A stretch of DNA of 42,801 nucleotides from Alphaproteobacteria bacterium (GCA_024227565.1 JAAEUE010000031.1:1-42801); one strand, 5' to 3'; shown: positions 34,049-42,801, counted from the stretch's first letter. The notes: generated by a model not told the origin, from the sequence alone. Numbers and translations are program-made.

Positions 34049-35115
34049 CCTGGAACCGGGAAAACAAATGGCGGGCCGGGCTCGTGGTGTTGGGCGTGAT
34101 CTTCCTGTTCGCGGCACCCAATGTGTTTCAGCTGTTCACCATCATCAACATGACCACGGCCATCGCCTTCGCCATTCTGGCGTTGAGCTTGGGGTTGATC
34201 TGGGGCTACGGCGGCATTCTGTGCTTTGGCCAAACCGCATTCTTCGGACTGGGCGCCTACGCCTACACAGTCGCCGCCATCAACTTCGGCGGATCTACCT
34301 GGGCCATCCTCGTGGCCATCCTGGTCGCCATGCTGGTGGCTGCCGTGCTGGGGTATTTCGTATTTTATGGCCGGGTCAGCGATGTTTATCTGGCGGTGAT
34401 CACGCTCACCGCCACGCTCATCCTCTACAGCCTTATGCGGCGCACCTCCGGCCCGGAATATAAGATCGGCAAGTCATTGCTAGGCGGGTTCAATGGCATC
34501 ACGTCGCCGCCGCTCAATATGCCCTGGGACACAAGCCAAGTCCTGTTCCCTGAACATGTGTTCTACGTGGCCATGGCAGCCCTCATCCTGGCTTACATCT
34601 TGTGCAGCTGGTTGGTGCAGACCCAGTTTGGCAGGGTCTCGGTCGCCATCCGGGAAAATGAGCTAAGGGCTGAGCTGCTTGGCTACGACATCCGCTTCTA
34701 CAAGATGGCCCTGTTCACCGTGGGCGGGGGCATTGCGGCTGTTGCCGGCGTGGTGTTCTGCAACGGCGTTGGCCGGGTTACACCTGATGTGTTCAATCTC
34801 TACAACACGGCGCTGACCATTATCTGGGTCATCGTGGGTGGGCGTGGCACTCTAATCGGGCCGGTGCTGGGCGCCATTCTTCTGTTCTATCTCACATCAA
34901 GCCTCGGCACCCAGGCAGTGCTCAACAACAATCTGGTGCTGGGGGCCATCCTCATCTTGTTCGTGCTTCTGGTGCCCAAGGGCATCGTGCCCTCTTTCAC
35001 CGAATGGTGGGACAACCGCCGGGCCTTGCGCACATCTCGGCGTAAAGAAGTTCGCATGCGCCGGCGCCGCTCGCGCCTTGCTGAGGCTAACGGGGAGGCC
35101 GGCGATGAAAGGTGA
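34045..35115 (+). CDS. ABC transporter permease, LivM/UrtC type
   Basis: A 356-residue inner-membrane permease that would pair with the LivH-type subunit. Its LivM features include LSLGLIWGYGGILCFGQTAFFGLGAYAY near residues 50-77 and the coupling-loop region VSVAIRENELRAELLGYDIRFYK around 195-220. A basic C-terminal tail (RRKEVRMRRRRSRL) follows the last helix, placing it in the cytoplasm. It starts with GTG inside the end of the preceding gene and its own stop lies inside the next gene, so the four transporter genes form a continuous translational unit. Confidence 0.92.
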   Translation: MTWNRENKWRAGLVVLGVIFLFAAPNVFQLFTIINMTTAIAFAILALSLGLIWGYGGILCFGQTAFFGLGAYAYTVAAINFGGSTWAILVAILVAMLVAAVLGYFVFYGRVSDVYLAVITLTATLILYSLMRRTSGPEYKIGKSLLGGFNGITSPPLNMPWDTSQVLFPEHVFYVAMAALILAYILCSWLVQTQFGRVSVAIRENELRAELLGYDIRFYKMALFTVGGGIAAVAGVVFCNGVGRVTPDVFNLYNTALTIIWVIVGGRGTLIGPVLGAILLFYLTSSLGTQAVLNNNLVLGAILILFVLLVPKGIVPSFTEWWDNRRALRTSRRKEVRMRRRRSRLAEANGEAGDER

Positions 35116-35827
35116 AATCGTCCTGGAAGCCCGTGATCTTTCCATGCATTTCGGCGGCGTGCATGCGGTCGATCAAGTGAACTTTGCGCTCTGGGACAAT
35201 GAGCTGCGCTGCCTGATCGGGCCAAACGGCGCGGGTAAGAGCACGTTTTTTAAATGCCTCACCGGCCAACACGTGCCCACCCACGGCGATGTGGTGATCC
35301 GCGATGTGCACGTGGCGGGCCGTGAACCACACCAGATTGCCCGGCTCGGGGTTGGCATCAAGACGCAGGTGCCAAACGTGTTCGATGGCCTGAGCGTCGA
35401 AGAGAACATCTGGCTGTCGGCCCGCAGATGGCACAAGGCCCAGCGCGCCAAAGTGCTCACCCAGGAGACCCTGGAGCGGTTGGCATTGGGTGACATCCGA
35501 AGCGCGATTGTAGGCACCCTGGCGCACGGTCAGCGCCAATGGGTTGAGCTGGGCATGGTGGTGGCCGCCGAACCCTGGCTGGTGCTGTTGGATGAGCCCG
35601 CGGCCGGCATGACCCATGAGGAGGTTGAGACCACGGCTGAACTGATCCGGGAGGTGAACAAGACGGCCACGATGATCGTTGTAGAGCACGATATGCAGTT
35701 TATCCGCATGATCTCAAACAAGGTCACGGTGTTCCATGAGGGCCGGATCCTGATCGAGGACACCATGGATGTGATCTCAGCCGATGAGCGCGTGCGCGAA
35801 GTTTATCTCGGACACAAGAGCCAATGA
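35105..35827 (+). CDS. ABC transporter ATP-binding protein, LivG/UrtD type
   Basis: A 240-residue ATPase. Walker A is GPNGAGKST near residue 40, the signature region is the degenerate LAHGQRQWVELG near 140, Walker B is LVLLDEPAAGM, and the H-loop is VEHDMQF. The LAHGQ signature in place of LSGGQ and the DEPAAGM sequence are typical of LivG/UrtD members. The ATG at 35105 overlaps the permease stop by 11 bases; an upstream in-frame start lies further inside the permease and is rejected. The last codons overlap the next gene by four bases (ATGA). This subunit would form a heterodimer with the second, fused ATPase. Confidence 0.93.
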   Translation: MKGEIVLEARDLSMHFGGVHAVDQVNFALWDNELRCLIGPNGAGKSTFFKCLTGQHVPTHGDVVIRDVHVAGREPHQIARLGVGIKTQVPNVFDGLSVEENIWLSARRWHKAQRAKVLTQETLERLALGDIRSAIVGTLAHGQRQWVELGMVVAAEPWLVLLDEPAAGMTHEEVETTAELIREVNKTATMIVVEHDMQFIRMISNKVTVFHEGRILIEDTMDVISADERVREVYLGHKSQ

Positions 35828-38196
35828 GCGGTTACGTCATACTCGAGGTGAAAGGCCTTCGGTCCGGTTATGGCCGTGTTCCCGTGCTGCATGGCATCGA
35901 CATGACGGTTGGCGACGGCGAGATTGTCGGTGTGCTTGGCCACAACGGCATGGGCAAGACCACCTTGTTGAAGACCCTCATCGGCCTGGTGCCGGCCACT
36001 GGCGGCAGCATTGTCTATGAAGGCATCGACATCACCCATGAAGCGGCCCACGAACGCAGTCAGATGGGGGTTGGGTACGTGCCCCAGGGGCGTGGGATAT
36101 TTCCCGGACTGTCGGTCTACGACAATATCCGCATGGGCATTGCCGCCCATCATGACGAAGAAGAAGAAGCCATTCGAGCGATTATCGATGAGTTTCCGCG
36201 CCTGGAGCGCTTGCTGGACCGCGAAGGTGGCGCGCTTAGCGGCGGGGAACAACAGATCTTGGCCATTGCAAGGTGTTTGATCAGCGAGCCTCAGCTCCTG
36301 CTTTTGGATGAGCCAACAGAGGGCATTCAGCCCTCAATTGTCGACGACATTGCCGAAAAGCTCCAGGAGCTCAGCACCCAGCGCGGCATGACCATCATTC
36401 TGGTGGAGCAGAACCTGGAGTTCATCACCGGGCTCTCCAACCGCATCCTCATGCTGCAAAAGGGCAGGGTGACCGGCGAGATCAATCAGGCCGACATGGC
36501 CAACCCGGAACTCATCCGCGAGTTCACCGGCTTTGGCTCAGCCGGCCTTGGAGCTTCGGCACAGCCTGCTCCGCCCGCTCCAAAAACGTCTGCCCCGCCG
36601 CCACCGACCGCTCAATCTGCCGCACAGGCCCAAAGACCTGCGCGTGCGCCCGAACCTGTGAGAAAAGAGGGACCACACTACATGTCCGTCCGCCGCCCCA
36701 CACACAGCCAACTGAAGGATATTGTCCACAACCTCGGCATGCATATGTCTGACGAGCGTGTTGGCGAATTCCTCGACATCATGAACGGCCTGACCGATGC
36801 CTATGACGTGGTCGATGCCATGCCGGACTATCTGCCGCCGGTGGATTATCCCCGCACGGCCGGTTATCGCCCCAGCGCTGAGGAAAACCCGCTGAACGCC
36901 TGGTACATCAAGACAGATATCAAAGGGGCCCCGCGCGGGCCGTTGTCGGGCAAAACCATCGCCATAAAAGACAATGTGTGTGTTGCTGGCGTGCCCATGA
37001 TGAACGGTGCATCCACACTCAAAGGATACACACCTGATGTGGATGCTACGGTCGTAACCCGCATTTTGGACGCCGGTGGAACCATCGTCGGTAAGGCCCA
37101 CAGCGAATATTTCTGCCTGTCGGGCGGCAGCCATACCAACGCAACCGGCCATGTGCACAATCCCCACAAGATGGGGTATTCGGCCGGTGGATCATCTTGC
37201 GGCTCCGGCGCACTGGTGGGCGGCGGCATGGTGGATATGGCCATTGGCGGCGATCAGGGCGGCTCGATCCGCATCCCGGCCTCATATTCAGGTTGCTACG
37301 GCATGAAGCCAACGCACGGCCTGGTGCCCTACACTGGCGTCATGCCCATTGAGGCAACGATCGATCACACCGGACCAATGACCCAGAATGTGCTGGACAA
37401 CGCCCTGTTTTTGGAGGCCATCGCCGGCGCTGACGGTTTGGACCCTCGGCAATATGATGTGGTTACCGACAAGTACACTTCCGTCCTCGGGCGCTCCGTG
37501 AGTGGCCTGCGGATTGGCGTGGTGAAGGAAGGCTTCGGGCAGGAGGTTTCAGAGCCGGATGTGGACCAGAAGGTGAGGGCGGGCGCTGAGGCCTTCCGCC
37601 GGCTTGGCGCCACGGTGGATGAGGTTTCCATCCCCATGCACCTGGTCGGGCCTGCCATCTGGACCCCGATTGCTGTGGAAGGGCTCACCAACCAGATGAT
37701 GCACGGCAACGGCATGGGCACAGGCTGGAAGGGCATGTACACCACCAGCCTGCTCGATTTTCATTCAAACTGGCGCAGCCGCGCTGATGAGCTTTCTGAC
37801 ACCCTCAAAGTGTGCATGTTCATGGGGGAATACTTCCTCAAGCATCACCGGGGTCACTATTACGCCAAGTCACAAAATCTCTCGCGCCAGCTGCGAGAAA
37901 CTTATGACAAGATGCTGAATGCCTACGACCTCTTGCTCATGCCCACATTGCCTATGAAGGCAACGCCTTTGCCGCCGCCGGACGCATCGTTGGCGCTGTA
38001 TTGTCAGCGCGCTTTTGAGATGTTGCCCAACACTTCACCATTTGATGTGACAGGGCACCCGGCCATGAGCATCCCATGCGGTATGAGTGATGGCCTGCCC
38101 ATCGGTCTCATGCTGGTGGCCAAGCACTATAACGAAATCACCATTTATCAGGCGGCCTCGGCTTTCGAACATTTAGGCGACTGGAGAACTATGTAA
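35824..38196 (+). CDS. Fusion protein: LivF/UrtE-type ABC ATPase + Rhodococcus-type amidase
   Basis: One uninterrupted 790-codon frame encodes two proteins' worth of sequence. Residues 1-236 are a LivF-type ATPase: Walker [10 protein letters not shown] (39-47), signature LSGGEQ (138-143), Walker B LLLLDEP (158-164), VEQN in the H-loop position as usual for LivF. Residues 240-286 are a Pro/Ala-rich linker. Residues 287-790 are a full amidase-signature enzyme whose triad, counted from Met287, falls at Lys96, cis-Ser171 and Ser195 ([22 protein letters not shown]), the numbers known for Rhodococcus amidase. An ATG at Met287 (36682) has GAGG 11 bases upstream, so free amidase might also be made by internal initiation. 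The fusion would tether amide hydrolysis to the importer. A sequencing deletion of a stop is possible but no frame break is visible. Confidence 0.9.
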   Translation: MSGYVILEVKGLRSGYGRVPVLHGIDMTVGDGEIVGVLGHNGMGKTTLLKTLIGLVPATGGSIVYEGIDITHEAAHERSQMGVGYVPQGRGIFPGLSVYDNIRMGIAAHHDEEEEAIRAIIDEFPRLERLLDREGGALSGGEQQILAIARCLISEPQLLLLDEPTEGIQPSIVDDIAEKLQELSTQRGMTIILVEQNLEFITGLSNRILMLQKGRVTGEINQADMANPELIREFTGFGSAGLGASAQPAPPAPKTSAPPPPTAQSAAQAQRPARAPEPVRKEGPHYMSVRRPTHSQLKDIVHNLGMHMSDERVGEFLDIMNGLTDAYDVVDAMPDYLPPVDYPRTAGYRPSAEENPLNAWYIKTDIKGAPRGPLSGKTIAIKDNVCVAGVPMMNGASTLKGYTPDVDATVVTRILDAGGTIVGKAHSEYFCLSGGSHTNATGHVHNPHKMGYSAGGSSCGSGALVGGGMVDMAIGGDQGGSIRIPASYSGCYGMKPTHGLVPYTGVMPIEATIDHTGPMTQNVLDNALFLEAIAGADGLDPRQYDVVTDKYTSVLGRSVSGLRIGVVKEGFGQEVSEPDVDQKVRAGAEAFRRLGATVDEVSIPMHLVGPAIWTPIAVEGLTNQMMHGNGMGTGWKGMYTTSLLDFHSNWRSRADELSDTLKVCMFMGEYFLKHHRGHYYAKSQNLSRQLRETYDKMLNAYDLLLMPTLPMKATPLPPPDASLALYCQRAFEMLPNTSPFDVTGHPAMSIPCGMSDGLPIGLMLVAKHYNEITIYQAASAFEHLGDWRTM

Positions 38197-38198
38197 TC

Positions 38199-39920
38199 AT
38201 GGTTGCAAATGGCATCCCGGGTGTAACCCCCGCAGGCGGCTTGTCCCATGTGGCCGGGCCCACCGATGAACCCTTGGCAGAGCTGACCATTCCAGAGTTC
38301 CTGTACCGCGCGGCCAAACAGAACTCAGAGCGCGATGCTGCCATTTTCTGTGAAGCGGGTGAACGCTGGACCTACGATCAACTGTTGCGGCGTGTCGATC
38401 GGCTGGCCGCGGGTTTGTTGAGCCTCGGACTCTACAAGGGCGACCGGGTCGGGATCTGGTCTCCCAACCGGCCCGAATGGTTGATCGCCCAGTTTGCGAC
38501 TGCGCGGATTGGCCTGGTTCTGGTCAATATCAATCCGGCTTACCGCAGTTCTGAGCTGGAATATGCCCTGAACAAGGTTGAGGCCAAGGCGCTGATCACG
38601 GCGCTGCAGTTCAAGTCCTCCAACTACCTCGATATTCTGAAGAAAATTGCGCCCGAGTTGGATCACGCTGTTCCAGGGCGCCTGAATGCTGAAAAACTGC
38701 CTGAACTCAGAACAGTCATCCAACTCGGTGAGGATGCTGTTCCGGGCACATTCACTTTCGATGAGGTCATGGCCCGCGGTGAGGGTGGTCCGCGCCACAG
38801 GCTGAATGGGATCTCCCAATCGCTCTCCCCTCATGATGCGATCAATATCCAATTTACCTCCGGAACCACCGGCGCGCCCAAGGGGGCAACGTTGAGCCAC
38901 TACAACATCATCAACAATGCGATTGCCGTTGCCCGGGCCATGGAGTTCACCAATGACGACAGATTGTGCATACCTGTGCCGCTCTATCATTGTTTTGGCA
39001 TGGTGCTCGGCAATCTGGCCTGCGTCTCGGCTGGATCGGCAATGATCTTCCCGAGCGAGGCCTTCGAGGCCCTGGCAACTCTGCAAGCGTTGGATGAGGA
39101 GAAATGCACTGCCGTTCATGGCGTGCCGACGATGTTTGGCGCCATGCTGGGTGAACCCAGCTTCAAATCGTTCAATCTGAAGGCCCTACGCACCGGGATC
39201 ATGGCCGGTTCGCCCTGTCCGGTGGAATTGATGAAGCGGGTCATTGCCGAAATGCACGCCTCCGAGATCACCATTGCCTATGGCATGACGGAAACGAGCC
39301 CGGTCTCGTTTCAAAGTAACACCCAAGACAGTATCGAACGCCGCGTCTCAACAGTGGGGCGTATTCACCCCCACGTAGAGGTCAAAATCGTTGATGAGGA
39401 GGGGAACACCCTCCCGTTGGATGAAACCGGGGAACTGATGACCCGTGGCTATTGTGTCATGAAGGGTTATTGGAACGATCCAGAACGCACTGCAGAGTCC
39501 ATCGATCAGGAAGGATGGATGCACACCGGCGATCTGGCGACGCTGGACGATAAAGGCTATTGCAACATTGTCGGCAGGGTAAAGGATATGCTGATCCGCG
39601 GCGGCGAAAACGTTTATCCTCGGGAGATCGAAGAGTTCCTGCACCGCCATCCCGATATTGCCGACGTTCAGGTGTTTGGGGTTCCGGATCCAAAATATGG
39701 TGAGGAAATTTGTGCCTGGATCATTCTTGAGGCCGGCAAGGAACTGAGCGAAGAACAGGTAAAGGACTTCTGCCGCGAGCAGATCGCTCACTACAAGGTG
39801 CCACGCTATGTGCGCATCGTTGACGAGATGCCCCAGACGGTGACCGGCAAGGCACAGAAGTTTGTGATGCAGGAGGCCATGCAGAAGGAACTGGGGCTAA
39901 CGGCAGCCAAGACCGCGTAG
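38199..39920 (+). CDS. AMP-binding acyl-CoA synthetase (fatty/carboxylic acid-CoA ligase)
   Basis: A 573-residue adenylate-forming ligase that activates a carboxylic acid as acyl-AMP and then acyl-CoA. The P-loop [16 protein letters not shown] is near residues 217-232, followed by [39 protein letters not shown] and the catalytic-lysine motif TVTGKAQKF near the C terminus. It resembles medium-chain or FadD-type ligases, but the acid cannot be predicted. The ATG lies two bases after the stop of the ATPase-amidase gene, so it is tightly coupled; it would activate the acid freed by the amidase. Full length is normal for the family. Confidence 0.93.
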   Translation: MVANGIPGVTPAGGLSHVAGPTDEPLAELTIPEFLYRAAKQNSERDAAIFCEAGERWTYDQLLRRVDRLAAGLLSLGLYKGDRVGIWSPNRPEWLIAQFATARIGLVLVNINPAYRSSELEYALNKVEAKALITALQFKSSNYLDILKKIAPELDHAVPGRLNAEKLPELRTVIQLGEDAVPGTFTFDEVMARGEGGPRHRLNGISQSLSPHDAINIQFTSGTTGAPKGATLSHYNIINNAIAVARAMEFTNDDRLCIPVPLYHCFGMVLGNLACVSAGSAMIFPSEAFEALATLQALDEEKCTAVHGVPTMFGAMLGEPSFKSFNLKALRTGIMAGSPCPVELMKRVIAEMHASEITIAYGMTETSPVSFQSNTQDSIERRVSTVGRIHPHVEVKIVDEEGNTLPLDETGELMTRGYCVMKGYWNDPERTAESIDQEGWMHTGDLATLDDKGYCNIVGRVKDMLIRGGENVYPREIEEFLHRHPDIADVQVFGVPDPKYGEEICAWIILEAGKELSEEQVKDFCREQIAHYKVPRYVRIVDEMPQTVTGKAQKFVMQEAMQKELGLTAAKTA

Positions 39921-39973
39921 GTGCCCCAATCCGTTACATTGCCGCTTCGGTGGACCTGAACTAAACTTCGGCC

Positions 39974-40192
39974 ATGGTTTTGTTGATTCGCAGGATTTGG
40001 ACTGGCACCACGCTGGTGGTGATCATGTCTGTAATCATGGCTGGCGCTCCCAGCATTTTGTCTGCTGATCCACACATCTATCTGGCATTTCTTGTCGGCG
40101 CTGTGTGGGCGCCGGTTGCCTTCATTCTGGTGATGATCCAGCAAGCAACGGGAAAATCCGCCGAGCTCGGCTCGAATGGCGGCATCTTGTAA
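39974..40192 (+). CDS. Small two-helix membrane protein, unknown
   Basis: A 72-residue protein with two hydrophobic helices (TLVVIMSVIMAGAPSIL, preceded by the basic start LIRRIWTG; and IYLAFLVGAVWAPVAFILVMI) and a short polar tail. By the positive-inside rule both termini would be cytoplasmic. It follows the acyl-CoA synthetase gene by 53 bases on the same strand and could be the last gene of that operon. No clear ribosome-binding site precedes the ATG, so the call is tentative and no function is recognised. Confidence 0.5.
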   Translation: MVLLIRRIWTGTTLVVIMSVIMAGAPSILSADPHIYLAFLVGAVWAPVAFILVMIQQATGKSAELGSNGGIL

Positions 40193-41071
40193 TTTTTGCA
40201 ATCCAACCATGTCTCGAAGAACAGGGAAACACCCGAAACGTTGGGTGAACAATACCTGAAGGAAAATTCCTACATTAAAATTATTCAACTAAAACAATGA
40301 TATACCGTTCTGAGTGTTGAATCATGAATTCAGGTTCGATACCATTCACATTTTGTGAAAGGATGGCATAGGGGGTGGTCGAAGATCAGAATGTTCCCAT
40401 ATTGTTGTTGTGATTGTGTGTATAATATTCCATTTTCGCTCGAGCAATGATGCCGCTCATGGTCATCGGCAACGGCACTGGCATGGGCGGGGTCCAACTA
40501 CCCAGTTTTATTAGTTTGAACAAGGCGATGGATTGAAAAATTGTTCTGTTTCAATAAGATATAGACATATCTTCGAGTACGAACATAGTTTGGAAATTAT
40601 CCGCCCGGTGATTGTGTTACCCAATTTAATTCAGTGTCTAAGTTGAAAACCTATCCTCATCTCAAGACTGATGGTTAACCAATTGTTAACGCGTGAAATA
40701 TCGATGAACCTGTTGACTGGAATCCACAGTTTTTCCACAGAATGCACAACACAGCCAATGTGTAGATAGGCTAAAAAATTGAGACAGAAGGTCAACTTTC
40801 CGGGCAAGATACAATTTCTAGCGGAGTTTGATCGTAATGATCATCAACTGGTTTAAATGCGAATTCCTTTAAAGTGATTTGTAGGGCTCTGAGGCGAAAA
40901 ACACTGAGCTCTCTGGTGTATATGTTGGAAGAGACGAGTCTCTCAAGTCAATTTTGTTAGAATTGCATCAACTGAATTAACCATCGGCTAAGCTTTGTGC
41001 CGCTGCCAAGGTTGATACTCGCTATATATGCAGAAGTATATCGTCGAGATTAACTTCGAAGTGGTGATGCC
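40193..41071. other. AT-rich region without genes
   Basis: These 879 bases are clearly richer in A and T than the rest of the window and hold no convincing gene on either strand. Seen in them: GTTAAC-caatt-GTTAAC at 40674-40690, a TTTTCCACA word at 40731-40739 that fits the loose DnaA-box pattern, and short inverted repeats such as GAGAC-ga-GTCTC at 40931-40942. Only one DnaA-type word is clear, so this is not evidence of an origin. The region probably separates the amide-transporter operon from accessory DNA to the right and may be horizontally acquired or regulatory. Confidence 0.5.
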
Positions 41072-41377
41072 ATGTCTGATCTTTCCATCGGCTTGTTGAT
41101 CGAGAGCGAGCGGCAGAGAATAAAACGCCGTTGCGGAGAAATTGACGATCAGTTCGACGTGTTGGGCGAGGAACGCCAGGCTCTTATGACCATTGGCGAA
41201 GCTCTGAACACCCTTGAACAGCTGTACGACAGAACCGGCCAAACGGTTGATGCCTCTCTGGCGTTCACAACAGCCGGTGCGGTGAACAGGACACCTCAAA
41301 ACCTTGAGGCTGACGTGATGGATCCGACCGATCGATTGAAGCTGATCAATCGCATTCTTGAATCTGCCTCTGACTGA
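41072..41377 (+). CDS. Hypothetical protein (101 aa)
   Basis: A 101-residue soluble protein, mainly helical, with a charged coiled-coil-like first half (LLIESERQRIKRRCGEIDDQFDVLGEERQALMTIGEALNTLEQLYDR). No family recognised. The ATG follows GTGGTGA only loosely, so the start is uncertain. It is the first gene after the AT-rich region and precedes another small gene on the same strand by 133 bases. Codon use looks normal for the window. Confidence 0.5.
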   Translation: MSDLSIGLLIESERQRIKRRCGEIDDQFDVLGEERQALMTIGEALNTLEQLYDRTGQTVDASLAFTTAGAVNRTPQNLEADVMDPTDRLKLINRILESASD

Positions 41378-41510
41378 CAACGTCACAGGCAGGGCTGGCC
41401 ACCTCAACAGCATTGTTTCACCGAATTGGCATCTTTCCGTCACGGTGCTGTCAACACGACCCTGCATAGTTGCGCCTGACAATCATCGAACGCTTGAGGG
41501 AGACCGGGCC

Positions 41511-41699
41511 ATGCAACAAAACCGCCTGGAGACGTGCCGGCGCTTGACAGGGGTAGATCAGAGCGTTGAGGAAATTCTCGACGATCCGGTCGTTCGCTCC
41601 GCTTTGGAAAATGAAGGCGTGAAGGTTGAAGAGCTTACCGACGTGCTCACAGCACTCCGCACCCGTTTGCTCGCACAACGTTGGCGAAACGCGGCCTGA
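41511..41699 (+). CDS. Hypothetical small protein (62 aa)
   Basis: A 62-residue soluble protein with a helical pattern (SVEEILDDPVVRSALENEGVKVEELTDVLTALRTRLLAQRW). The reading frame is open further upstream, but GAGGGAGA lies about 8-12 bases before the ATG at 41511 and this start avoids overlap with the previous gene. No family is recognised. A perfect 12-bp hairpin lies 163 bases downstream, between this gene and a reverse gene. Confidence 0.45.
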   Translation: MQQNRLETCRRLTGVDQSVEEILDDPVVRSALENEGVKVEELTDVLTALRTRLLAQRWRNAA

Positions 41700-41861
41700 T
41701 AGCGCCTTATAGGGGTCTTTCACTGCCGACCAGCACTTGTGACCTAAGTCACAGGATCGGCGGTGATTTTGCGCTATCTGAAGTTCGGGCAATGCAACAG
41801 TCATCGCGACTATCAAGGCCCACGCCCGGCTGGTCCTAGTATCCCCCCGGTGAGGCCGGCC

Positions 41862-41889
41862 GGGCGTTATTCCCACAGGAATAACGCCC
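41862..41889. terminator. Perfect 12-bp hairpin between convergent genes
   Basis: GGGCGTTATTCC-caca-GGAATAACGCCC is a perfect 12-bp inverted repeat with a four-base loop. It stands between a forward gene ending at 41699 and a reverse gene ending at 41901, a typical place for a bidirectional terminator. There is no U-run on either side, so the function is inferred from position and stability; a protein-binding site is an alternative. Confidence 0.5.
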
Positions 41890-41900
41890 AACTGCGGCTG

Positions 41901-42074
41901 CTAATTCCTGCGGGTAGTCCGGGGGGGTGAAGCGTCCGGCGTTTGGCTCAGCGTGCGCCGCATCGCTCTCTGAAGAGCCTTTTGAAGCTTCAGGACACGC
42001 ACACGCTCAAGGCTTCGTTTCTTTTCAGCCTTCCAATCCTCATAACGGACGCTATCTGCGGGAGTATTTGTCAT
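41901..42074 (-). CDS. Hypothetical small basic protein (57 aa)
   Basis: A 57-residue very basic protein with a helical core (RYEDWKAEKKRSLERVRVLKLQKALQRAMRR) and a Ser/Pro/Arg-rich tail. No family recognised. The ATG at 42074 was preferred to an in-frame GTG five codons upstream because AGGTTGG stands nearer to a sensible spacing. Short length and weak signals make this a tentative gene; its basic helix could bind nucleic acid but that is speculation. Confidence 0.4.
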   Translation of the reverse strand: MTNTPADSVRYEDWKAEKKRSLERVRVLKLQKALQRAMRRTLSQTPDASPPRTTRRN

Positions 42075-42281
42075 CGCCAACCTAACCACTTGAACAAGTG
42101 AGGCTTATGCGATTCTCGGACGTGGACAAAGGAGAACCTTTTGAGGCTGGCAATTTGGGATGGCCCCCGCAAAATGTGGTGAAACCCAGACAGATCGAAA
42201 CACCAGATCCGTCATGGCTCAAGCGGTGTCATGGCCGATGGACGGAATAAAGCGATCTGACCCGTCCCAAACGGTCGCAAC

Positions 42282-42608
42282 TCAAAGCGTATACTTGGCA
42301 GCTCCGAGCAGTATCCACACTACCGCCATGGCCCACGGCATCATGTGCCAAGGCTTTAATGCTGCGAAGATTGAACTGCTCGTTCCGGGAGAGCCAATTA
42401 CTGGCGGCCCAGCGTGGTTGCCATCTTTGGACAATCGTTCCTGCCAATGGGCCAGCAGGTTTTCAATCGCACGAGTGGCGGACCGTAGGCCTGAGCCGAT
42501 GGAAATACAGGAAACGAACCCGAACGCGCATACCAGTACAACGAGCAGCAAGTGGATGTTCCACATGAACCCAATGGCTGCAATGAGCAATCCCTGCAAT
42601 GTCCACAT
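42282..42608 (-). CDS. Small membrane protein at an insertion-sequence junction, possibly N-terminally truncated
   Basis: A 108-codon frame from an ATG at 42608. It has a long hydrophobic stretch (LQGLLIAAIGFMWNIHLLLVVLVCAFGFVSCI), a polar loop of about 50 residues and a last helix (MMPWAMAVVWILLGA). No family recognised. The ATG is formed at the exact place where IS3 orfA homology ends, and its AAGGAG ribosome-binding site is part of the orfA coding sequence (codons for Lys-Glu), with a 7-base spacer. So either an older, longer membrane-protein gene lost its start when the IS fragment arrived, or the fragment has given it a new start. The plus-strand frame over the same DNA is less protein-like. 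Confidence 0.5.
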   Translation of the reverse strand: MWTLQGLLIAAIGFMWNIHLLLVVLVCAFGFVSCISIGSGLRSATRAIENLLAHWQERLSKDGNHAGPPVIGSPGTSSSIFAALKPWHMMPWAMAVVWILLGAAKYTL

Positions 42609-42801
42609 CCAGGAACTCCTTTGACCAGCTGTAGTAAAGCCCCTGGGCAATGCCTTCGCGACGGCAAAGCTCTGCTATGGTCTCTTCCCCGCGCAAACCA
42701 TCCAGAACAATGCGGATCTTTTCTTCTGCAGAGTACCGTTTGCGTGTGGCGCGGCGGATATCTTTGACGAGCTTCTCTGAACTCGTACCTCGTGGACCGG
42801 A
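42609..42801 (-). mobile_element. IS3-family transposase orfA fragment (truncated, runs off window)
   Basis: Read on the minus strand from the right edge, the frame gives GPRGTSSEKLVKDIRRATRK, then RYSAEEKIRIVLDGLRGEE, IAELCRREGIAQGLYYSWSKEFL. This is the helix-turn-helix first part of the IS3-family OrfA protein that is frequent in Rhizobiales. After the KEFL codons the homology stops: the expected continuation into the leucine-zipper part of OrfA is absent, and sequence of a membrane-protein frame begins. The 5' end of orfA and any terminal inverted repeat lie outside the window. The element is therefore a broken remnant at this end. Confidence 0.82.

Noticed and set aside
40720..40745. DnaA-box-like word TTTTCCACA in the AT-rich region, suggesting a replication origin
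   Set aside because: Only a single acceptable box, no DUE-like repeat array, and no dnaA, hemE, parAB or rep gene nearby.
42160..42624. 154-codon plus-strand frame at the right end
   Set aside because: It is antisense to the membrane-protein frame and part of the IS remnant, has a composition unlike a folded protein and no ribosome-binding site.

Overview
The window looks like chromosomal DNA of an alphaproteobacterium, most likely of the Rhizobiales (Hyphomicrobiales). The grounds are a fairly high GC content, the gene order yqgF / UPF0173 hydrolase / gatC-gatA-gatB that I know from rhizobial genomes, a small Sel1-type protein of a kind common in that order, and the style of the many CoA- and amide-metabolism genes. 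The species cannot be named from the sequence. Everything here is read by eye; no database search was run.

Layout, left to right. 1-2510: the 3' end of mfd (+) converges on a HerA-type ATPase gene (-). 2673-7184: a forward cluster of a methyltransferase-like protein, a HisC-like aminotransferase, a class II aldolase-family protein and a BphA4-type ferredoxin reductase. 7410-10018: a tightly packed reverse operon yqgF, VOC-family dioxygenase-like protein, FAD monooxygenase. 10220-16290: UPF0173 hydrolase, two small reverse genes, gatCAB and a membrane-anchored EEP-family phosphohydrolase. 16643-22044: a Sel1 protein, small secreted or hypothetical proteins, a MltB-type lytic transglycosylase, a FrnE-type DsbA protein, a YejA-type peptide-binding protein and HspQ. 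22149-26963: a malyl-CoA-lyase-type HpcH/HpaI enzyme, a divergent alpha-methylacyl-CoA racemase, then reverse genes for a 2OG-Fe(II) oxygenase, cysK and alaX (the last two overlapping). 27314-29863: an EamA transporter and two unrecognised proteins.

30119-40192 is the most interesting block: a continuous forward gene train of flotillin, UrtA/FmdD-type binding protein, two permeases, an ATPase, a second ATPase fused in frame to a complete Rhodococcus-type amidase, an acyl-CoA synthetase and a small membrane protein. Read as one pathway, it would import an amide (or urea-like compound), hydrolyse it at the membrane and activate the released carboxylic acid as a CoA ester.

40193-42801 is different in character: an AT-rich 879-base stretch with no gene, small unrecognised genes, a perfect 12-bp hairpin, and at the right edge the truncated orfA of an IS3-family element joined to a membrane-protein reading frame.

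Two copies of a 107-bp palindromic element (10090-10196 and 16909-17015) are dispersed in the window. One sits in the divergent yqgF/UPF0173 promoter region and the other overlaps the stop codon of the Sel1 gene. No tRNA, rRNA or CRISPR array was seen.
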